From Simplicispira sp. 125 (lineage in GTDB: Bacteria > Pseudomonadota > Gammaproteobacteria > Burkholderiales > Burkholderiaceae_C), in contig NZ_QEKM01000001.1 in the NCBI RefSeq assembly GCF_003096555.1, positions 3,348,001 through 3,412,000 of the forward strand: a stretch of 64,000 nucleotides of DNA, in the 5' to 3' direction. Below are positions 9,139 to 16,362 of the stretch, in pieces. Under the pieces are notes generated by a model. It was given only the letters and a program-made list of their open reading frames with translations. It was not told where the DNA came from and made no database searches. The first letter of the stretch is position 1; each line of letters begins with the position of its first letter. The position numbers and the translations under genes are program-made.

Positions 9139-9822
9139 ATGAAAAATCCGCACTATGAATGGCTGGGAAGACGCATGCGGGAATACCACCGCACGCACCC
9201 GTGGCGCCTGTCGGAAGGCGGCCTATTTATCCCCCATGCCTATTGGAATATGACGGAGACAAGCCTGTCGTACTGGGACGATGTGGGCTTCATCCTCAAT
9301 GGACGACGCATCATCGTCTGGTGGCGACACCCTCGGGATCTCAATTGGGAGCAAGTCAAATCGCAGGCCTGGGAAGAAGCCGGTGAAGACCCCCACGATC
9401 GCTGGCTCTTTGAAGGTGGCACCAGGAACTACAAGAAGGTGGGAAAGACAGGCAGACGCAAGAAGCTGAATAGCTACACCAGTCGCGAGCCTTCAGCGGC
9501 GCAGCGGCAGTACTACGCCAAACTGCTCGAAATCGAGAAGCGACTGTGCCAGGAAGGCATTGACCTGGAGGTTCGCCCGTCCTGGAAATGGCAGCGCCTG
9601 AGCTGGGCCATGGGGGTGAGCCTGGTGGCGCCGCTGGAAGTTCGAAACGAAAGGGAAGTTGCACACTTGGCAAACTTCGCGCGCCAACTCATCCTGCGGC
9701 AAACCACTCTGGACCAGGAGTTCATGGGCTTTGTGTACGACAAGGCATCCTGGCTGCACGATCAACGTCTTGCTCCGACCTCCTTTGATGCGGACGTAGC
9801 CCCGTTTGCGGGCGCAGGTTGA
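9139..9822 (+). CDS. Hypothetical protein (227 aa)
   Basis: Not recognised. The first half is rich in Trp, Tyr and His (HPWRLSEGGLFIPHAYW, IIVWWRHPRDLNWEQ); a basic linker (KVGKTGRRKKLNS) leads to a helical second half. There is no membrane segment or signal peptide. GGAG lies about 15 bp before the ATG, so the ribosome site is weak. The next gene, a DUF2384-like antitoxin, starts 8 bp after its stop codon, so the two are probably co-transcribed. Confidence 0.6.
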   Translation: MKNPHYEWLGRRMREYHRTHPWRLSEGGLFIPHAYWNMTETSLSYWDDVGFILNGRRIIVWWRHPRDLNWEQVKSQAWEEAGEDPHDRWLFEGGTRNYKKVGKTGRRKKLNSYTSREPSAAQRQYYAKLLEIEKRLCQEGIDLEVRPSWKWQRLSWAMGVSLVAPLEVRNEREVAHLANFARQLILRQTTLDQEFMGFVYDKASWLHDQRLAPTSFDADVAPFAGAG

Positions 9823-9830
9823 GGTCGTTC

Positions 9831-10058
9831 ATGGCTTTCAACGCAGAAATCAACTCCCTCGCCGCGCTCGTGCAGCGCATGGCCGAAGAGTCAGGCAACC
9901 CGCAGGACTTTGATACACGGAGCTGCCTGGACCACGGATTGGTGAGCTTCGTCTCCGGACTCGGCCAAAGGCGCCCCCTGGATATCCTGAAACAGCCCGG
10001 TGGCCTGGACTTGCTGCGCGGCCTGCTCTTGCCGGCTCAGTCCGGCACATTCTCGTAA
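9831..10058 (+). CDS. MbcA/ParS/Xre-type (DUF2384) antitoxin-like small protein
   Basis: A 75-residue protein ending G-Q-R-R-P-L-D-I-L-K-Q-P-G-G-L-D-L-L...QSGTFS. The RRPLD-x-L-x-x-PxG core is the C-terminal toxin-binding motif of DUF2384 antitoxins. The usual N-terminal HTH part is absent, so it is shorter than full family members. A homologue of the same length lies at 55595-55822. A broken HAD-type gene follows 32 bp downstream. A toxin-antitoxin role is inference. Confidence 0.6.
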   Translation: MAFNAEINSLAALVQRMAEESGNPQDFDTRSCLDHGLVSFVSGLGQRRPLDILKQPGGLDLLRGLLLPAQSGTFS

Positions 10059-10090
10059 GAGCTGGCACCTTTTCATTCGGCGAACCAGCC

Positions 10091-10670
10091 ATGCCCTCCC
10101 AGCACCAACCAATCTACGTTCCGGCATCTACGCCCCGCAGTGCCGACGTGATCCTCTACCTGGACCTCGATGCGTGGTCCACCACGAGAAAGTGCTCTGG
10201 CATCCCCGCAAGGGCATCTACACGAGCCCCTACGAAGCCGCAGGAAGCACGTTGTTCGAATGGCTTCCCATCCTGGAACAGGCCCTGGAGCCCTACCCGG
10301 CAGTGGCCCCGGTGCTCAGCAGCACCTGGTGCATCCGCCCGGGGTACAGCGCCACGTCAAACGCCTACCCACATCCTTGCGCTCCCGCTTCATAGGCGGG
10401 ACATACCACAAGGGGGTACATGGCGTGGATCCCTGGAATCAATCCATGTTTCGTGGAACACCCCGGGGAGTACAAATCCAGCAGGACGCCCAGCGCAGAA
10501 CGCCGCGCCACTGGATCGCGCTCGATGACGACCTCGAAGACTGGCCAGAGGCGTATCGGCACCACCTGATCGCCTGCGATGGAACGAAGGGTCTGTCCGA
10601 TCCCAGTGTCCAGTGTGAGCTCGAAGAACAGCTACAACGCTGCCATTCCACCCCGTTCACCCCTGGGTGA
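10091..10670 (+). pseudogene. HAD-like protein (Swiss Army Knife RNA repair type), two frameshifts
   Basis: The coding sense jumps frame twice. Frame 2 carries the N-terminus to ILYLDLD near 10170. Frame 1 then continues VVHHEKVLWHPRKGIYTSPY...LSSTWCIRPGYSAT to about 10350. Frame 3 continues KRLPTSLRSRFIGGTYHKG...HWIALDDDLEDWP to the stop. Joined, these give one HAD domain: DLDGVV motif I, LSSTW motif II and the ALDDD acidic motif. One missing base in the D-G-V-V codons and one near 10347 explain both jumps. Either the gene is decayed or the sequence has two single-base errors. A related C-terminal fragment lies at 39326-39463. Confidence 0.78.
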
Positions 10671-10745
10671 TCTCCGTATGAGACTGCCCATGCTCTCTGC
10701 CCCATCTTGCTGACGAAGCATTCGGAAAATCACACAAGGACAGAT

Positions 10746-11054
10746 ATGCCTCTGAATGAAAGAGCCGTCAAACGCCGCGGTGAACCCACTGGAACGACCG
10801 TCATAGATCGCCACTACCGATTCGCTTTGCCGAAGGAGATGGACTGGAAGGTCGGAACCCGGGTGTACTTCTCCATCATCAAGAGTGTCGCCGCCCGAGG
10901 CAAGTCAAAAGGGTTCGTCATCAGCAAGAAGCCGGGGCCAGTGTGGAAGGGGCGGCTGTTCTCTGGGCGAGTGCGGCGCAACGGCTTTGCTCCGTTGGCC
11001 AGGGGGCACAAACCAATCGGCTGGCGCCGCCCCAAAGGGCCAACAGTCCCCTGA
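10746..11054 (+). CDS. Small basic hypothetical protein
   Basis: A 102-residue, strongly basic protein. The segment TGTTVIDRHYRFALPKEMDWKVGTRVYFSII resembles the short beta-strand swap of AbrB-like proteins, but the match is too weak to assign. Residues from about 77 on (LARGHKPIGWRRPKGP) look less protein-like, so the 3' end may be altered; IS3 debris starts about 90 bp downstream. The ATG at 10746 has an ACAAGGAC-like weak ribosome site. Confidence 0.45.
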   Translation: MPLNERAVKRRGEPTGTTVIDRHYRFALPKEMDWKVGTRVYFSIIKSVAARGKSKGFVISKKPGPVWKGRLFSGRVRRNGFAPLARGHKPIGWRRPKGPTVP

Positions 11055-11195
11055 AGGGAGCATGCCCTGCAGCAGCTCGACGTGGGCATTGGGATCAGTC
11101 AATATGGAGCCGATATGACGATGGACTGTTGATTTCCACGCAGAAGTGACCCACTAACCCCCAGGAGGGGGTGCGGATAAAAACTTGGACTGGTT

Positions 11196-11410
11196 TTATG
11201 CCGCAAGTCCAAGGCTCACCCGGTATTCGATCGGGCTGAGGGCCCCCAGGGAGATCTTGATCCGCTTCTCGTTGTACCAACGGATGTAGTCGTCGAGCAC
11301 CTCAATGAACTGCTCAACTGTGACGCTCTTCCAGTCCCGAGGATAGAACAGTTCATTCTTCAACCGACCGAAGAAGCCCTCGCACGCTGCGTTGTCAGGG
11401 CCGCTGCCGT
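11196..11410 (-). pseudogene. IS3-family transposase OrfB, C-terminal fragment
   Basis: The last 70 or so residues of an rve-type integrase core: GPDNAACEGFFGRLKNELFYPRDW (with the catalytic Glu), then FIEVLDDYIRWYNEKRIKISLGALSPIEYR ending SLGLAA. Everything upstream is missing. The fragment joins the start of a traG gene inside ACGGCAGCGG near 11400, so the IS once inserted in traG and most of both was lost. The IS end probably lies near 11147 (TGACCCAC). Confidence 0.8.
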
Positions 11411-11494
11411 CCATTGCGTGGCGCTCCACACTCCGGCGATCACGATGCCGAACACCACGGCGATCTGACCGAACAGCACGTTCGTTCCCTGCAT
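11396..11494 (-). pseudogene. traG: traG/virD4 coupling protein, first ~33 codons
   Basis: Reads M-Q-G-T-N-V-L-F-G-Q-I-A-V-V-F-G-I-V-I-A-G-V-W-like N-terminus of the Tn4371-family TraG coupling protein, i.e. its first membrane helix, then stops at an IS3 fragment. A GGGAG ribosome site lies just upstream of the ATG at 11494. eexN and traR lie upstream on the same strand, the expected order for this ICE family. Confidence 0.7.
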
Positions 11495-11625
11495 TTCCAG
11501 CTCCCTACTGACGGCACCGCGGTGTGCCGCAGGCATCAGGATCAGGGGCCGGTCTGGTACCGGTCAAAGACCGTTATCAGCACCAAGCTGCCGCAAAAAA
11601 GCAGGTTTCCAGCGGGGGCGAGTTC

Positions 11626-11661
11626 AACAAAAACGCCGCAAGCAAAAGCGCATTGCGGCGT
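11626..11661 (-). terminator. Hairpin with U-run after eexN
   Basis: ACGCCGCA (11633-11640) pairs with TGCGGCGT (11654-11661). On the minus strand the stem is followed by five U. It lies 41 bp after the eexN stop and before traG. Confidence 0.6.
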
Positions 11662-11702
11662 GTCGGGCAAAAAATGCAGCCTGCGTTGCAGGCGGCCCAC
11701 GG

Positions 11703-11957
11703 TTAGAACTTGGGTGATGTCTTGGGAGGGGTGTACGGCGTGCCGTTGCCCTGGAAGCGCTTGCGCGTGGCCTCGGCCACACGGTTGCACAGTGCGTCGC
11801 CCATCTTCGCGTGGTCGAGCCTGCACTGCTCGCGCAACTCCCTCAACCGCTCAGGGTTGCCCACCAACGACTCCACGGTATCCGTGGCCATGGGCTCGGT
11901 CTTTCCGCAGCCGGTAAGCACTGCAGCAATAGTCAGGAGCATCATGAATTTCCGCAT
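11703..11957 (-). CDS. EexN-family entry-exclusion-like lipoprotein
   Basis: An 84-residue protein with a short signal peptide and lipobox (AVLTGC near residues 12-17), then a soluble helix with ELREQCRLDHAKMGDALCNRVAEATRKRF. This Cys-containing helical pattern is that of EexN-type small lipoproteins found between traR and traG in Tn4371-like ICEs; some block redundant conjugation. It starts 12 bp after the traR stop, so the two are co-transcribed. Confidence 0.75.
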   Translation of the reverse strand: MRKFMMLLTIAAVLTGCGKTEPMATDTVESLVGNPERLRELREQCRLDHAKMGDALCNRVAEATRKRFQGNGTPYTPPKTSPKF

Positions 11958-11969
11958 TGCGTACCTCTG

Positions 11970-12887
11970 CTATTTCTCGTCGTTGGCGGCACTGCCCGAG
12001 GTCTGGCCAGACTGCAAGCGCTCGATGAAGCGCGCCAACGCCTGCGAAGGCTCGCTATCACGGCGCAGCAAATAGGTCGTCAACATTGGCGGCTCGCCCG
12101 CCAGTGGCCGACCTACGATGTTGGCCTCGCGGTTGGCCGCGATGTATGAGGCACCCGCGAACCCCAGTGCCAGCCCCGCCGATACCAGCGCCATCATCAT
12201 GTCAGGCGAGGACGCATGCTGCACCAGTAGCGGCTCTTTCTCCTGCGTGCGCAATATCCGATCCACTTGACGGGCATAACCTTCGCACACGGCAGGGTCA
12301 CCCAGCACTAAGGGGTAGCGCAACACCTCGTCCAGTGGAATGCGCTTGTGCGTCAGTGCCGGGTGGCGCGCTGGCATGGCCACCATCAACTCGTCCGCCC
12401 AGGCGGGGTCAACAATCAGTCCCTCACCCACCTCGTCGGCCATCGAGAAACCCGCGTCATAGAGTCCATCGCGCAGGCCTTGGAGTTGCTGAGGCAACGG
12501 TACCTCGAACAGCCGCACCTCAATCTCCGGGTCTTCCTCTCGGCAGCGCGCCAGCAGGGCCGACAGGCGCAAGGGCATCACTCGGTCGGACAGGGCAATG
12601 CGCAATTGCCCTTGGAAACCATTGGCCGCTGCTTTCACGCTCTCACACGCTTGTTCCAGCGTAGCCAGCACACGTGGCACATGCTCCAGAAAAAACCTTC
12701 CCGCCAGTGTCAGCCGCGTACTGCGGCTGGTGCGCACAAATAGCTGCACGCCCAGGTCTTCTTCCAACTCCTTGATGGTCCGCGACAGCGGCGACTGCTC
12801 CACGTGCAGGCGTTCTGCGGCGCGGGCAAAGTGAAGCTCCTCGGCCACCGCCAAAAAAGCAGCGCAAATGCCTAATTTCCATAGCAC
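11970..12887 (-). CDS. traR: LysR-type regulator TraR of a Tn4371-like ICE (possible frameshift at the start)
   Basis: A LysR-type regulator of about 305 residues: N-terminal HTH (FARAAERLHVEQSPLSRTIKELEEDLG), then the two-lobe effector domain. In Tn4371-type ICEs such a gene lies between the relaxase and traG. The expected N-terminus MEIRHLRCFLAVAEELHF is split: MEIRHLRCF (start 12882) is in one frame and FLAVAEELHF in another, because a run of six A on the + strand (12853-12858) is one longer than expected. A GTG at 12887 gives an in-frame start reading LWKLGICAAFLAV, so the protein might still be made, with altered first residues. Confidence 0.75.
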   Translation of the reverse strand: MLWKLGICAAFLAVAEELHFARAAERLHVEQSPLSRTIKELEEDLGVQLFVRTSRSTRLTLAGRFFLEHVPRVLATLEQACESVKAAANGFQGQLRIALSDRVMPLRLSALLARCREEDPEIEVRLFEVPLPQQLQGLRDGLYDAGFSMADEVGEGLIVDPAWADELMVAMPARHPALTHKRIPLDEVLRYPLVLGDPAVCEGYARQVDRILRTQEKEPLLVQHASSPDMMMALVSAGLALGFAGASYIAANREANIVGRPLAGEPPMLTTYLLRRDSEPSQALARFIERLQSGQTSGSAANDEK

Positions 12888-12984
12888 ATCGTTCCTTCTC
12901 CTCTCCCTCCAAGCCGATCTATCCGACCGTGCGAAAGTTTTGTGAAGACCAGCGAACGGATGCGATGGCCCTGACTTGCAACAG

Positions 12985-14013
12985 CTAAGCCCTTTTCCCC
13001 CGCCGCATCCCCAGCATGAATAGCAGGCCCGCCAATAGCAGCACGCCCCCCTGCGAGAGCGTGGGGATGGCTGTTCCGCCCGTCGCCGCCAGTACGGCGG
13101 GGCCGCCCAGATCGACGATGCGGCCATTGGTTGCGTCCAGGTCGTCATCGCCCAAAGCGCCGTCGGTCAAGGTGAGCGTGACGGTGTCGCTGCCGATGCG
13201 GGCGCGGGGATAGGCGTACCAGCCTGCGGCTTGGCCGAGACGCGGGCCGTGTTTCCAGTATTGCGTGGCAGCGGCAGGCAGGGGCTTCGGGTAGGTGATG
13301 GTCACCGTCACTTCGCCGCCGGGCGTGCAGCCTTCGAGGATGAACTCGAACAGGTCGGTCGCCAACGTCACGTGCGCGGGCGGCGCGGGCGCGGTGGATG
13401 GTGCGATGAAGCGCGCCTGGGTGAAGCCGCAGCCCACGCCGCCACCCGCCACCGTGGCCTGCGCCGTCTGGCCCGGCTGGCTGGGCAGGGGCAGTGCGGG
13501 CGTGGCGGCGGGGCCTGCGGACTGGAACGACTGCGCCGCCGTGCCGCCTCGCACCAAACGCAGGGCCTGCGCGGCGGTCTTGGAGGCGGGGTGCGATGCG
13601 CCATCCGAGAAATCCACCGTCCACGCCTGGGCGGGCGCTGGGTGGTAACTGGTGGACGACCAGAAAACGCCGGTGCCGGGCGCATCCAAATCCACACGGG
13701 ATTCCAGCTCGGTACGGTTGGGCACACGCCAGTCGGCGTGGCCTTGGTGCAGCGCGGCGTTGGCCTGGCCTGCGGTTTGCAGCGCCTGCTGCCAGGTCAG
13801 CGGCGCGGGCGTGCCGGTGCAGGCGCTGCCCGATGCCGCCTGGCCCCAGGCGCAGGCGTCCCACACCAAGCCGGTGGAGCCATCGGGGATGGTGGCGGCC
13901 CAGCCAGGGGCGGCGCACAGCAGTAGCGCTGCGGCCCAGGGTTTGAGGGTTTTTTGGCCTCTACCTCCCACCACACAAGCGCTAAAAGCTATTTTTTTGA
14001 TAGCATTTTTCAT
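12985..14013 (-). CDS. Secreted DUF1566 / choice-of-anchor U protein with IPTL-CTERM tail
   Basis: A 342-residue exported protein. The signal peptide (PWAAALLLCAAPGWA) is followed by a DUF1566/Lcl-type domain (LVWDACAWGQ...WQQALQTAGQAN...WRVPNRTELESRVD...FWSSTSYH...AWTVDFSDG). From about residue 185 comes a choice-of-anchor U-like domain. The C-terminus has IPTLSQGG, a membrane helix and a basic end (MRRGKRA), i.e. an IPTL-CTERM sorting tail. The N-terminal 18 or so residues are encoded by a palindromic repeat, so the true start may be one of the GTG codons just downstream. It is the last gene of a seven-gene minus-strand run. Confidence 0.8.
   Translation of the reverse strand: MKNAIKKIAFSACVVGGRGQKTLKPWAAALLLCAAPGWAATIPDGSTGLVWDACAWGQAASGSACTGTPAPLTWQQALQTAGQANAALHQGHADWRVPNRTELESRVDLDAPGTGVFWSSTSYHPAPAQAWTVDFSDGASHPASKTAAQALRLVRGGTAAQSFQSAGPAATPALPLPSQPGQTAQATVAGGGVGCGFTQARFIAPSTAPAPPAHVTLATDLFEFILEGCTPGGEVTVTITYPKPLPAAATQYWKHGPRLGQAAGWYAYPRARIGSDTVTLTLTDGALGDDDLDATNGRIVDLGGPAVLAATGGTAIPTLSQGGVLLLAGLLFMLGMRRGKRA
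13978..14012. repeat. Comamonadaceae-type palindromic repeat (copy 2)
   Basis: Contains CAAGCGCTAAAAGCTATTTT then TTGATAGC, matching the other copies. It overlaps the annotated N-terminus of the gene ending at 12985. Confidence 0.55.
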
Positions 14014-14035
14014 TGTTTTTCAAAGATCTCAATCG

Positions 14036-16303
14036 TCACCGAGGTTGAAAGATCTCAATCGTCACCGAGGCGGGGGCGCTCTCGTTGCCGTCTACGTCGA
14101 TGGCGGAGTAGGTGAAGGTGTCGAAGCCGGTGAAGGTGCTGCTCATGGGCACGTAGCACACTGTGCTGGCCCAGAACCCCCTGGGGCTGTTGCTATTGCC
14201 TGTGGCCCCAGGACTGTTGCCTGTGGTGCCCAGAACATCGTCGGGCACGGTGTCGCCCAAGGGCACGCTGATGCTCTTGGCCGCCATGGATCTGCTGACG
14301 TAGTCCGTCAGGAAGCCTTCATTCGGATAGGTTTTGATCTTGAAGATGGGGGCGTAGCGTCCGGGGTAGATGACGCTGACCGTCGGGTCGGTATCGATGT
14401 CCCGTGCCAGCATGGTGACGGGGATGCAAGCGGCCTTCCAAGCGTGCTTGATGTTGATCTCATTCACGTTGGGCACGGGCGAGATGAATATCTCGAAGCT
14501 GCGCGTGACGCGATCCTGCCCGCCGCCCACAGTACCGCCGTCGTCCTGCAGCGTGACCTCGACCTGCACACGCCCGGCGGACGAGGCCCAGTAGTAGCGG
14601 GGCGTGCCGTCCGAAGCCTGCTCACGCAGCGAGATGCGGTGCATCACGGTGAAGGTGAGATCCCCCGTGGCCGGGTCGATGGCAGGCGGCACGTCGAACT
14701 CCAGCGTCTTGATCCCCGGCACGGGCAACAGCCGCACGCTGGCGAACAATTGCTGCCCCGACTCGCGCGCCGCGCCGGGGCCGATGCCGGTGGCCCAGCC
14801 AGGGTAGGTGCGCGGGCCGGGCCGTTCGTCGTTGGGAATCACGATTTCCGCCGCACCCAGAGTGATGGTGGGCGCTTGGTTAGGGGGCCGCACCACTTGG
14901 CGGGCGGCGTGGGCGGTGCCCTGGTTGGCGCGCAGCGTGGCGCCGTCGGTAAAGTCTACGGCCCAGGCCTGGCTGCCTTGGGTGTCACTGCTCCAGTACG
15001 GAGCGTTCTGTGTGGTGGGGAAGGCGCTGGCGTCGATGGCCGGCTGGCTGGCGCCGTGGTGAACGATGGAGAGCAGCTCGCGCCGCGTGGGCAGGCGCCA
15101 GCCGGTGGCGATGCCGCAGCGGGCGGCGCTGGCAGCGGCGCTGGTGGCATCAACCCAACTTTGCGCAGGCTGGGTAGTAGTGCCCCAGACCAGGCCGGTA
15201 ACACGGTCGGCCACGCAGTCGCTGCCCTCGGCCACGAAGTCGAATGCGGCCCTTCCCGCCTGCGCGTCGGGGCCAAAGCGGCCGTCCTGGCCGGGGTGGG
15301 CGGTGAGCGCGGCGCACGCCACGGCTCCGCCCGCGCTGTCGGTGCACAGCGTCTGGCCGGTGTCACCCAGCGCGCCCGTGGCATGGCCGAGCACGATAGC
15401 CTGACCCACCAGCACGCTGACCGTGGCCGGGGCGGAGGTGCCATTGACCGACGTCGCGGTGAACGCGAAGCTGTCCGCGCCCCAATAACCGCTGGCGGGC
15501 GTGTAGGTGGCGGTGCTGCCGCTGATGGATATGCTGCCGTGCGCGGGCGGCGTGCTGATGACGTAGGCCAGCGCGTAGGGGCCGCCGGCGTTGGCGTCTT
15601 GCGCCGTCAGCGCGATGGCCGTGGCCGTGCCGTGGGGCACGTAGCCGCTGCCCGGCCGGGCCACAGGCAACGTGGGGGCGGCCACGGTGATGCTGGCGAT
15701 AGCGACGTTGGACAGGCCGAACTCGGGGTGGCGCACACGGAAGGTGAAGCGGTCCGGCCCCGAGTAGCCTGCGGCGGGCGTGTAGGAGACCGCGTTGTAG
15801 TTGCCGAACACCACGGTGCCATACAGGGGTGGAGCGACGAGCTCGAAGTACACACGCAGGTCGGTGCGGGCGTTGGGGTTCTCCCCCTTCAGGAGCAAGT
15901 CCGCCCGGGTGTTGAGGAGCACGTCATAGCCGCCGCCATACGCCACCGGCGCCACGGCCGACTGTAGGGTGATGCCGATGGTAGCGGGCGCCGAGCTGCC
16001 GTTGGCCGTGCTGGCGGTAAAGCTGAAACTGTCATCGCCCACGTAGCCCAAATCAGGCGTGTAGCGCACCCTGCCACCGCTGAGAACGGGGCCAAGGCTG
16101 CCGTGTGCCGGCGGCGTTGTGATGGCGTAACCGATGGCGTAGGGCCCGCCGGGAGTGGCGTCGGTGGCCAAAAGGGTGAAGTCCGTGGGCGCGTTGTAGG
16201 GCCGCACGACGACCTGCCCCTGGGCGGTGACCTGGGCTTGTGCGGCCCCGGCCATACTGAACAGGGCCAGGAACCAGAGCAGAAATGGGGTTGTAAAGCG
16301 CAT
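14036..16303 (-). CDS. Secreted multi-domain protein with Ig-like repeats and a DUF1566 domain
   Basis: A 755-residue exported protein with a signal peptide (ending GAAQA-Q). At least three cadherin/Ig-like repeats are visible, each with the GxxSFxFTxxxxNGxSAPAT signature (about residues 30-115, 120-210, 215-300). A DUF1566/Lcl-like domain follows (GLVWGTTTQPAQSWVDATSAA...GWRLPTRRELLSIVHHG...YWSSDT), then further beta-rich domains to about residue 755 ending with TFTYSAIDVDGNES. No IPTL-CTERM or membrane anchor is visible. It lies 22 bp upstream of the DUF1566 protein gene, so probably in one transcript. Cell-surface or matrix function is inferred. Confidence 0.8.
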   Translation of the reverse strand: MRFTTPFLLWFLALFSMAGAAQAQVTAQGQVVVRPYNAPTDFTLLATDATPGGPYAIGYAITTPPAHGSLGPVLSGGRVRYTPDLGYVGDDSFSFTASTANGSSAPATIGITLQSAVAPVAYGGGYDVLLNTRADLLLKGENPNARTDLRVYFELVAPPLYGTVVFGNYNAVSYTPAAGYSGPDRFTFRVRHPEFGLSNVAIASITVAAPTLPVARPGSGYVPHGTATAIALTAQDANAGGPYALAYVISTPPAHGSISISGSTATYTPASGYWGADSFAFTATSVNGTSAPATVSVLVGQAIVLGHATGALGDTGQTLCTDSAGGAVACAALTAHPGQDGRFGPDAQAGRAAFDFVAEGSDCVADRVTGLVWGTTTQPAQSWVDATSAAASAARCGIATGWRLPTRRELLSIVHHGASQPAIDASAFPTTQNAPYWSSDTQGSQAWAVDFTDGATLRANQGTAHAARQVVRPPNQAPTITLGAAEIVIPNDERPGPRTYPGWATGIGPGAARESGQQLFASVRLLPVPGIKTLEFDVPPAIDPATGDLTFTVMHRISLREQASDGTPRYYWASSAGRVQVEVTLQDDGGTVGGGQDRVTRSFEIFISPVPNVNEINIKHAWKAACIPVTMLARDIDTDPTVSVIYPGRYAPIFKIKTYPNEGFLTDYVSRSMAAKSISVPLGDTVPDDVLGTTGNSPGATGNSNSPRGFWASTVCYVPMSSTFTGFDTFTYSAIDVDGNESAPASVTIEIFQPR

Positions 16304-16317
16304 TATTTGCTCCTGTT

Positions 16318-16362
16318 TTTATAGCCTCTTGCGCTTGATGGACATGCGAGAGCTACCAAAAA
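16318..16362. repeat. Palindromic repeat (copy 3) overlapping the 3' end of the GLUG gene
   Basis: TATAGCCTCTTGCGCTTGAT then GCGAGAGCTACC. It supplies the stop codon and last ten codons of the GLUG protein. Confidence 0.6.
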
